Shown: positions 57,118-64,000 of the stretch, piece after piece
Numbering within the stretch: the stretch's first letter is position 1
How the letters are laid out: every line of letters begins with the position of its first letter
Origin: Pseudomonas sp. TH41
Lineage (GTDB): Bacteria; Pseudomonadota; Gammaproteobacteria; Pseudomonadales; Pseudomonadaceae
Assembly: GCF_016650695.1 (NCBI RefSeq)
Contig: NZ_JAEKFH010000004.1
Location: 347,772 to 411,771 of the forward strand
Length of the DNA: 64,000 bases
Reading direction: 5' to 3'
Notes under the pieces: model-generated
The model's database searches: none
What the model was told of the DNA's origin: nothing
Seen by the model: only the letters and a program-made list of their open reading frames with translations
Made by a program: the position numbers and the translations under genes

Positions 57118-59555
57118 TTAATGAACGCGGCGAAGCAGGAAATGCGACAGCGCAGGAATCAACACCAGTGCACCGACCATGTTCCAGATGAACATGAAGG
57201 TCAGCAGGATGCCCATGTCGGCCTGGAACTTGATCGGCGACCAGGCCCAGGTGATCACGCCCGCCGCCAGGGTGATGCCGACCAGCGCCACCACCTTGCC
57301 GGTGAACGCAACGGAGTTTTTGTAGGCTTCGGTCAACGACAGACCGGCACGTTGTTGCGCCAACTGAACGCTGAGCAAGTACAGCGCGTAATCGACACCG
57401 ATACCGACGCCCAAGGCAATCACCGGCAAGGTCGCGACCTTCACGCCCATGCCCAGCCAGACCATCAATGCTTCGCAAAGAATCGACGTCAGCATCAACG
57501 GCACCACCGCCACCACCACCGCGCGCCAGCTACGAAAGGTAATGAAGCACAGCACGATCACCGCGCCGTAGACGTAGAACAGCATGGTGCGGTTGGCGTC
57601 GCGCACGACAATGTTGGTCGCCGCTTCGATCCCGGCGCTGCCGGCAGCGAGCATGAACTGGCGATCATCGTTGCTGTGTTCGCGGGCGAACTGGTCGGCC
57701 ACTTTCACCACGTGATCGAGAGTTTCGGCCTTGTGATCAGAGAGATAGGCAATCACCGGCATCATCGAGCAGTCGCTGTTGAACAGTTCCGGGTTGTTCA
57801 CCGAGGCCTGTTGCGCGCCGTAGTTCAGCACGTTCTGATTGCGCGCGATGGTCAGCATTTTCGGATTGCCTTCATAGGAACCCGCCGTGATTTGCCGCAC
57901 CGCGTTGACCAGCGACACGGTGGTTTGCACACCCGGTTGCTGTTGCAGCAACCAGCCGAGGCGATCCGCTTCCACGAGCGTTTCGTACTTCAGGCAACCT
58001 TCGCTGGCGGTTTTGACCATGACCGCGAACTGATCGCTCGACAGCGAGTAATTGGCGGTGATGTAAGCGTTGTCGCGGTTGTAACGGGAATCGGCACGCA
58101 ATTCGGGCGCGCCCGGGTCGAGGTCGCCGATCTTCAAGTGCGTGCTGACCATGAAACCACCCACCGCCAACAGCCCGGCCACCACCACCGCCACCGTCGC
58201 CCAGCGGCGTTCGGTAAAGCGGTCGAGCAGGTTCCACAGGCTGCCGAGACCCTTGCCTTTGAGCTCCTTGTTTTCCTGACGCAAGCTGCGCGCCGCCGCT
58301 TTCGGGCTGACGCCCCAATAGGACAGCAGCACCGGCAACAGCACCAGGTTGGTGAAGATCAGGACCGCCACGCCAATACTCGCCGTGACAGCCAGGTCCT
58401 GGATCACCGGGATGTCGATCAGCATCAGCACGGCGAAGCCCACGGCATCGGCCAGCAGCGCGGTCAGGCCGGCGAGGAACAAGCGGCGGAAGGTGTACCG
58501 CGCGGCGACCAGTTGGTGGGTGCCGCGTCCGACGTCCTGCATGATCCCGTTCATTTTCTGCGCGCCGTGGGATACGCCGATGGCGAACACCAGGAATGGC
58601 ACCAGAATCGAAAATGGGTCGAGCGCGTAACCGAACAAAGTGATCAGCCCGAGTTGCCAGACCACGGCCACCACCGAGCACAGAATCACCAACGCGGTAC
58701 TGCGCACGCAGCGGGTGAACACAGTAGATGATGGCAGTGGCGATCAGCGCGGCGGCGCCGAAGTACAGCATGATCAGCAGCAGGCCATCGATCAGGTCGC
58801 CCACCAGTTTGGCGAAACCGATCACACGAATCTTGATCGGGCCTTTGCCCTCTTCACCGGCCTTGTGCGTTGCGTTGCTGTCGGCGAACTCGAACTTGTT
58901 GCGTAGTTGTTCTTCAAGCATGCGCGAGAATTGGTGATAGTCGATGGCGGCGCCGGTAACCGGGATCCTTCTCCAGCAACGGCACTACGATCATGCTCGA
59001 CTTGAAGTTGTTGCCGACCAGACTGCCGATAATCCCGGAACGCGCGATGTTCAAGCGCAGTTGCTCGACGCCACTGGCCGAGCCGTCGTAGGAATCGGGC
59101 ATCACCGGACCGCCACGGAAGCCCTCCTCCGTGACCTCGGTCCAGCGCACGGCCGGTGTCCACAATGATTTCATCCAGGCCCGGTCCACGCCCGGCGTCA
59201 GGAACAAGGTGTCGTTGACCTGCTTGAGCACTTCCAGGTAGTTCGGGTCGTAGATGTCGCCATCGGTATTTTCTACGACCACCCGAACGGTATTGCCCAA
59301 TCCCCGCAATGACTGGCGGTTTTCAAGGTAGTTTTTGATGTACGGCTGGCTCTGCGGAATCATCTTTTCGAAGCTGGCGTTGAGCGTCAGCCGGGTGGCC
59401 GCGAAGTAACTCAACAGTACCGTCACGATCAGACAGGTCAGCACCACCAGCAGGCGGTTATTGAAAATCAGGCGTTCAAGGAAATTGCCGGAGCGTGCAT
59501 CGAAGCCCTTGAGCTCTCGGATCACCGGCATCGTATCGAGGTTGTAGTTACCCAT
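57118..59555 (-). pseudogene. RND/MMPL-family transporter with two single-base frameshifts
   Basis: Three consecutive frames together give an 811-residue transporter. N-terminal piece to ~58965: first helix LLVVLTCLIVTVLLSYFAA and periplasmic FEKMIPQSQPYIKNYLENR. Middle piece: ...YHQFSRMLEEQLRNKFEF to AALIATAIIY. Last piece from ~58722: FTRCVRSTALVILCSVVAVV to the C-terminal VGALVLIPALSHFLLRRVH. Frame is lost by an extra base in a GGG run at 58962-58964 and another extra base near 58720-58727 (CACAG). Removing both makes the length divisible by 3. Family exports or imports lipid-like substrates; part of the YCF48/DUF1329/DUF1302 module. Confidence 0.88.
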
Positions 59556-59591
59556 GACGTGGTTCGTCTCTTTTTATTGTGTGAAGTGGGC

Positions 59592-60649
59592 TCATTCGAA
59601 GGGTATCTGACGCAGGCCCTGAGCACCCGCGACCACCACGGAGCCAGACCCGGTTGCCTGCACCGCAGCAGCTGGCCCCAGGCGTTGTTGTGGCGTTTGC
59701 GTGAAGGTCACGCCGTCATCAGAACTGACCAGCACTTGCCCCGCCTGGCTGACCAGGATGATTCGTCCATCTTCCGTGACCGTACTCGCGGTGATGCTTG
59801 AGGACACACTCAATTCAACTTTGTCCCAGTTCGCTCCTTGGTCAGCACTGCGGTAAACATTGCCCCGCAGACCAAAAACAAGCACGACGCCCGGTTTGCC
59901 GGTGATGCCAAAATAGCTACCGCTGTAAGGCGTGGGAACGTTGACGAAGCGTTGCGTTACCGGGTCCAGTTTCAGCACCAGGCCTTGTTCGCCGACGATG
60001 AACAGGTCATCACCGATTGCATGCATCCCATAGAAGTTCAGGGCGCCCGGGTTATCGGTGCGCTCCATCAGCGGAGCCCAGGTCTGCCCGCCATCTTCGG
60101 TGCGAAAAATCAGGTTGAACGCGCCGACGACGTAGCCAGTTTTGTCATCAGAGAACCACACGTCCAGAAAGGGTTTGTCCGCCCCTTCGTCGATCATTCG
60201 CTGGGCTTCGGCTAATAACGCATCATCCGGCACCGCTTGCCGCTGATAGTGTTCGAGCATGATCTGCCCTACCTGACGTCCATCGAGCTGGCGTTTCCAG
60301 GTTTCACCGTTGTCGTCGCTGTGCAACACAATGCCGTCGTGCCCGACCGCCCAGCCCTGGGTCGGGCTCGGAAACTGCACCGCCACCAGATCGGAGCTCA
60401 CCGGCACTTCAGCCTGATGCCAATGAACGCCGTTATCATCGGAATAAAAATGTGGCCGCGCTGGCCCACAGCAATCACTCGCTTACCCGCACGGGCCACC
60501 CCGGTGAACGTTCCATTAACGGCTTTTTCACTCTGAATCGCCGGGCTCGACAGCGGGTCGACAAAATCCGCGGCGACCACGGCTCTGGTAAATGGCACGG
60601 CCAATGCCACGGCTAGCGCAGTGAGCGTTATCCATCTAAATGCATTCAT
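59592..60649 (-). pseudogene. YCF48/BNR-like beta-propeller protein, one frameshift
   Basis: Start ATG at 60649 with signal peptide WITLTALAVALAVPFTRAVVA. Propeller repeats: AVNGTFTGVARAGKRVIAVG, then after the shift LVAVQFPSPTQGWAVGHDG, VLHSDDNGETWKRQL, FRTEDGGQTWAPLM. A base is missing in the A5 run at 60446-60450 (T5 on the coding strand); restoring it continues HIF-YSDDNGVHWHQAEVPV into the second frame and yields 352 residues. Typical partner of the adjacent RND transporter and DUF1329/DUF1302 genes. Confidence 0.87.
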
Positions 60650-60726
60650 GAGGTTCACTCGGAAAAAAGCCGCCAAACAGTGCGAGGACACACTGCCGGC
60701 GACAAAAAAATACCCGCGTTTATGGC

Positions 60727-62088
60727 TTAGCGAATACCCGTACCGGCCAGTGATTCAGGTGCCCACTGCGCTTTCGAAAGCGGATCGATGTACTTGATGC
60801 CGCCATACGGGCCGTAGATGCCGGTGATGTTGTAGCTGCCGGAGACAAAGTCATAAATCATGTGGTTGTCGGAGTTCGGCGCCTGCACGTCATAGCTGTA
60901 AGCGAGGTGTGCGAAGGAGCCGCGGTACAGCTTGCCGCTGGCGTCATATTCATCCGAAGCCAGGGCGATCCAGCTGTCTTCGTCGAGGTAGAAGGTGCGC
61001 TTGCTGTAGATGTGGCGTTTGCCCGGTTTCAGCGTGGCCTCGACCACCCACACGCGGTGCAGCTCCCAACGCACCAAATCGGGATTGACGTGGTGCGCCG
61101 TGGTGATGTCCGCCGCTTCCTTGTGATAGTTCAGCTTGTAGGTGTTGTAAGGAATGATCATTTCCTTCTTGCCGACGAGTTTGAAGTCGTAACGGTCCAT
61201 GGCGCCGTTGAATACCCAGGCATCGTCATAGGTCGAGGCACCGGCCGAGCCGGGGTTTGGCGTGTCGTAAGCGATGTCCGGCGCGAGTTTGATCCGGCGC
61301 TGACCCGGCAGGTATTGCCAGCCACGACGCTCCATTTTCAGAGGGTTGACCGCATCCTGCACCAGGATGGCTTCGCCTGCGCGGCGGGCCGGGGCCTGGT
61401 AATAGAGTTTGGTCTTGAAGAACAGATCGCTCTCTTTCGCCGGCTCTGTACGCTTGGGATCGTAGAGCGGGTATTCGAGATACGCATTACCGGTGGTGGC
61501 CAGAATCGCCGTGCCGGCACCGTCGACGTTCCAGGAGTCGTATTTGAAATTGGTGGCGTAGCCCTGATAACGCAGCAGGTGGTTCCACATGGCCTCGTAG
61601 CCATCTTTCGGGATCGGGAACGGCACGCCCGGCAACGCGTTTTCAAGCGCTACACCACCCTCGAGGGTTTTGGTGCCGACTGCGTTTTTCGCGGTGTTAT
61701 CCAGCAGGCGCTGAGGCAGCGCAACGCTGCGATGGGTCGGAAACACATCGACCCGGAACGTCGGATAACGCTTGAGCAATTCCTGCGTGCTCGCGGTCAG
61801 TTTGTCGGCGAATTGACCGACGTTTTTGCCGTCGATGACCGCACGCGGCTTGTCGGCCTCGAAAGGGTCTGGACGAAAAGAGCTGCCCGACTGGTAACTG
61901 GCTGGCGGCGTGGTGATGCCGCCGGTATAGGCCGGAATGGTGTTGTCGGCATTGCCGGCCTTTTCAGCGCCGACGGCTGTCAGGCTGCTGCCGAGTTTTG
62001 CCGCTTCTCCCGGAGAGACGGCTGCGTGTGCCGCGCCGGCGATGGCAACGGTCAAGGCAGTGAACAAAAGCGTGTTGACGAACTTCAT
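60727..62088 (-). CDS. DUF1329 exported lipoprotein-sorting-like protein
   Basis: A 453-residue periplasmic protein of the DUF1329 family (LolA/LolB-like fold expected). Signal peptide LLFTALTVAIAGAAHAA. Hallmark segments: LGSSLTAVGAEKAGNADNTI PAYTGG-type N-terminus (PAYTGGITTPP), MWNHLLRYQG, YLPGQRRIKLAPDIAYDTPN, KRHIYSKRTFYLDEDSWIA and a YGGIKYIDPLSKAQWAPESL end. The only intact gene of the four-gene envelope module. Lies between DUF1302 and YCF48 genes, as is usual for this set. Probably carries a hydrophobic ligand across the periplasm. Confidence 0.9.
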   Translation of the reverse strand: MKFVNTLLFTALTVAIAGAAHAAVSPGEAAKLGSSLTAVGAEKAGNADNTIPAYTGGITTPPASYQSGSSFRPDPFEADKPRAVIDGKNVGQFADKLTASTQELLKRYPTFRVDVFPTHRSVALPQRLLDNTAKNAVGTKTLEGGVALENALPGVPFPIPKDGYEAMWNHLLRYQGYATNFKYDSWNVDGAGTAILATTGNAYLEYPLYDPKRTEPAKESDLFFKTKLYYQAPARRAGEAILVQDAVNPLKMERRGWQYLPGQRRIKLAPDIAYDTPNPGSAGASTYDDAWVFNGAMDRYDFKLVGKKEMIIPYNTYKLNYHKEAADITTAHHVNPDLVRWELHRVWVVEATLKPGKRHIYSKRTFYLDEDSWIALASDEYDASGKLYRGSFAHLAYSYDVQAPNSDNHMIYDFVSGSYNITGIYGPYGGIKYIDPLSKAQWAPESLAGTGIR

Positions 62089-62120
62089 GAGTGACTCCTG
62101 CTATCAAGCAAAGACTTCGA

Positions 62121-63949
62121 TCAAATGGTCGTTTTGAACGTCAAAGTGACCATGCCCCGATCCTTGAGCTGAGGCTGAGTACCGCCAAAGGCAGTGGTCT
62201 GCCCCGGTACGCAGTTGTACTGGCCGTTGGCACCCGGTGCAGCGCCTTGGCCTTGAGCGCTCGCACCACCGGCTGAGCCACAGGTGTCGAACGGACCAAA
62301 GTTATCCACGTATTTCAGGTCGAACCGATACTGGTTGTGCACGTCCATGCCGACACCCACCGAATAACTGCCGGAGTCCTTGTTACCCCCCAGCTGGACA
62401 GCGGAGTTACCCGAGAGTCCGACGTTGTAGGTCATCGGCAAGTACATATCGATGCCGGGGAACACCTGATACCAGGTCGGGTTGAAGTTGACGCCCAGGA
62501 CGTAGTTGTCCTTGCTGACCTTGTCGACACCGCGATACCAGTCTTCGCCCTTGAACAGCTGTTTGTTGTCGGTGACGTCCAGCCAGCGGCTGTAAGCGAG
62601 CTCAACCAGCAAGGACGAACTGTCCCAGACCGGCGTGTCGCCAAAGGTGGTCAGACCGTTAAGCACCGCATGCACCGTGTTGCCACGGGCCACGCCGTTT
62701 TCACCGTCAAAACTGCTGATAAACCCTGGCAAACCGGCCGCCCCGGCCGCCGGGCTGACCGTTGCCGGCACACTGGCCAACGGCATGTTGTGGCGATAGT
62801 TCAAGTCGAAGCCGACGCTGACACCTTCGATGCTTTTCGACAGGCTGAGGCCGTAGACATCGATGTCATCGACGTAGAACTGGTTGTAGCTGCCGACGTT
62901 GCCGGAGATCAGTTGCGCAGGACCTACTGCGGTTGGCTGCAAGACCAGGTTCGGCAGGATGTCGGATGTTTTGCGGTAGTAGAAACCGAGGGTGCCTTGC
63001 AGCCACTCAGGGCTCCACTTGGCCATCAAACCGAAGTCACCGTGCTTGTCTGGGGTGAACGTGTGACCGTTGTTGAGCCGCAAAAACTGATTGGCGCCCA
63101 ATGGGCCGGGCGTACCAAAGCGAGGGTTCTGTGCACCGATCAACGATAGATTGTGCCCGCCATTCTGGATGCCGTCGTTAAAGCCAAGGTAGGTGCCGGA
63201 TTCCGGCAGCCGCGCGGCGTCCCAATCCAGAAAATACTGCGCGCCGAGGGTCAGTTCCGGGTTGAGCGTGAAGCTCGCGGACAACTGATTGCGCGGAATA
63301 AACAGCTCTTTGGCTTCCGTTCCGGGTACCGCCAGCGCCTTGGAAATATCAAGTCCGGATTGCCCATAACTGTTGCCATGGGCAAAGGACAGAAGACTCT
63401 CCCCCAGTAGAGGGTGTGCTTGCCTGCCTTGCCACTGAGCAGCGACTCATCACCGACTTCTGTACTGCCAAACACGAAGGCATCGAGAATTTCGGAAGAC
63501 GGACCATTGTAATAACGATCGGTGTAACCGCTCTGGTGTCGGGAGTCCGGTACACCACTGTTGAGCTGATTGGTCGACGCATTGTTGCTGCCGACATCGT
63601 CATAAGCATGGTCGTACCAAGTGTTGGCGCTGACGCGAAAGCCGGCCTTCTGTTTGTAAACGACGTCCAGTTCAGAAAGCACATCCATGCGTTGGGAAAC
63701 CGCACTGCCGGAGGAAAAGTTGCGATCCCCGTCATTGTTGTTCCAGGAATTGGCCAATTTGCTATTGGCTGATTCCACCCGCTGGGCATAGTTGAGCTTC
63801 ACCGTGTTGTCGAAGCGAACCGCCAGGTCTTCGTTCCCTGTGTTGATTTCCAGTGCGTGTGCCGGTGTTATGCCCAGACCCGCCAGGATGGCTGAAGTCA
63901 GCAACCCCTTGCGGAGGTTTGCATGGCAGATCTTATTATTTTTGTTCAT
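62121..63949 (-). pseudogene. DUF1302 outer-membrane barrel protein, one frameshift
   Basis: N-terminal frame from 63949: signal peptide LLTSAILAGLGITPAHA, LEINTGNEDLAVRFDNTVKL, RMDVLSELDVVYKQKAGFRV. C-terminal frame from ~63400: LSASFTLNPELTLGAQYFLD to the last strand GMVTLTFKTTI. A base is missing in the C5 run at 63401-63405 (G5 on the coding strand); adding one turns YWGRVF into YWG-ESLLSFAHGNSYGQSG, restoring a 609-residue porin-like protein. Expected to be the outer-membrane channel of the DUF1302/DUF1329/YCF48/RND module. Confidence 0.88.
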
Positions 63950-64000
63950 CTAACTTGCCACCTGCTCTATGGTTTACGAAAAGTCATGGTTTTGAATCAC

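Noticed and set aside
56950..58731. 593-aa plus-strand frame opposite the RND transporter
   Set aside because: His/Gln/Arg-rich shadow of the transporter sequence; the minus-strand reading has clear membrane and RND features.
58700..58970. Programmed ribosomal frameshifting in the RND transporter
   Set aside because: No slippery heptamer with downstream structure is evident, two shifts would be needed, and similar one-base errors hit neighbouring genes.

Overview
The window is chromosomal DNA from a Pseudomonas, most likely of the P. fluorescens/P. putida lineage. Three things point there: the bkdR-bkdA1-bkdA2-bkdB-lpdV operon, a PQQ/quinoprotein alcohol-oxidation locus in ped/exa order, and many intergenic REP/REPIN palindromes of the 'GTGGGAGCGGGCTTGCTCGCGA' and 'GTAGGAGCGAGCTTGCTCGCGA' types. 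Nothing was searched against a database; family assignments rest on motifs, lengths and gene order.

1-19.5 kb is a PQQ and quinoprotein locus. On the minus strand lie pqqA-pqqB-pqqC-pqqE (no pqqD between C and E, and pqqE runs off the window), an NAD aldehyde dehydrogenase (exaC type), and a PQQ alcohol dehydrogenase whose active site carries the extra Asp of the lanthanide-dependent PedH class. These are followed by its helper genes: metallo-hydrolase, SoxYZ-like carrier, periplasmic binding protein and cytochrome c550 PedF. On the plus strand lie the PQQ-associated ABC-type set (binding protein, beta-propeller, ATPase, permease), a Cys-motif protein and an AgmR/ErbR-type response regulator. 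Facing it are a hybrid kinase and a FIST protein resembling the NahK-NosP pair.

19.5-33.6 kb is a mosaic. It holds an IS110/IS1111 transposase, a decapitated porin tail, a TauE/SafE permease and an ETHE1-like persulfide dioxygenase. A 208-bp tandem array then fuses the 3' tails of the two genes that flank it. Next come the branched-chain keto-acid dehydrogenase operon, ilvE with a strong terminator, a seven-copy 38-bp tandem repeat lodged between two REP arms, and a divergent ArsR regulator/cytochrome P450 pair.

33.9-64 kb is a large accessory catabolic cluster and the most novel part. It encodes three exported DUF1254/DUF1214 proteins and two large exported sulfatases, each accompanied by the maturase that fits its active-site residue: a Cys-type (CSPTR) sulfatase beside a membrane-anchored formylglycine-generating enzyme, and a Ser-type (SSATR) sulfatase beside a radical-SAM anSME. 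It also encodes two acyl-CoA ligases, an acyl-CoA dehydrogenase, an SCP2-type thiolase, a saccharopine-dehydrogenase-like reductase, two SDRs, a cupin and small unknown proteins. At the end is an envelope module of DUF1302 outer-membrane protein, DUF1329 protein, YCF48-like protein and RND/MMPL transporter. A 19-bp GC-rich element (CCCCTCsyCAAyGGGGGGG) recurs in three promoter-like gaps of this cluster. A plausible reading is uptake, periplasmic desulfation and beta-oxidation-like breakdown of a hydrophobic sulfate ester; the substrate is unknown. The envelope module carries four single-base frameshifts, so it is either decaying or locally mis-sequenced. No regulator gene was seen in this 30 kb.
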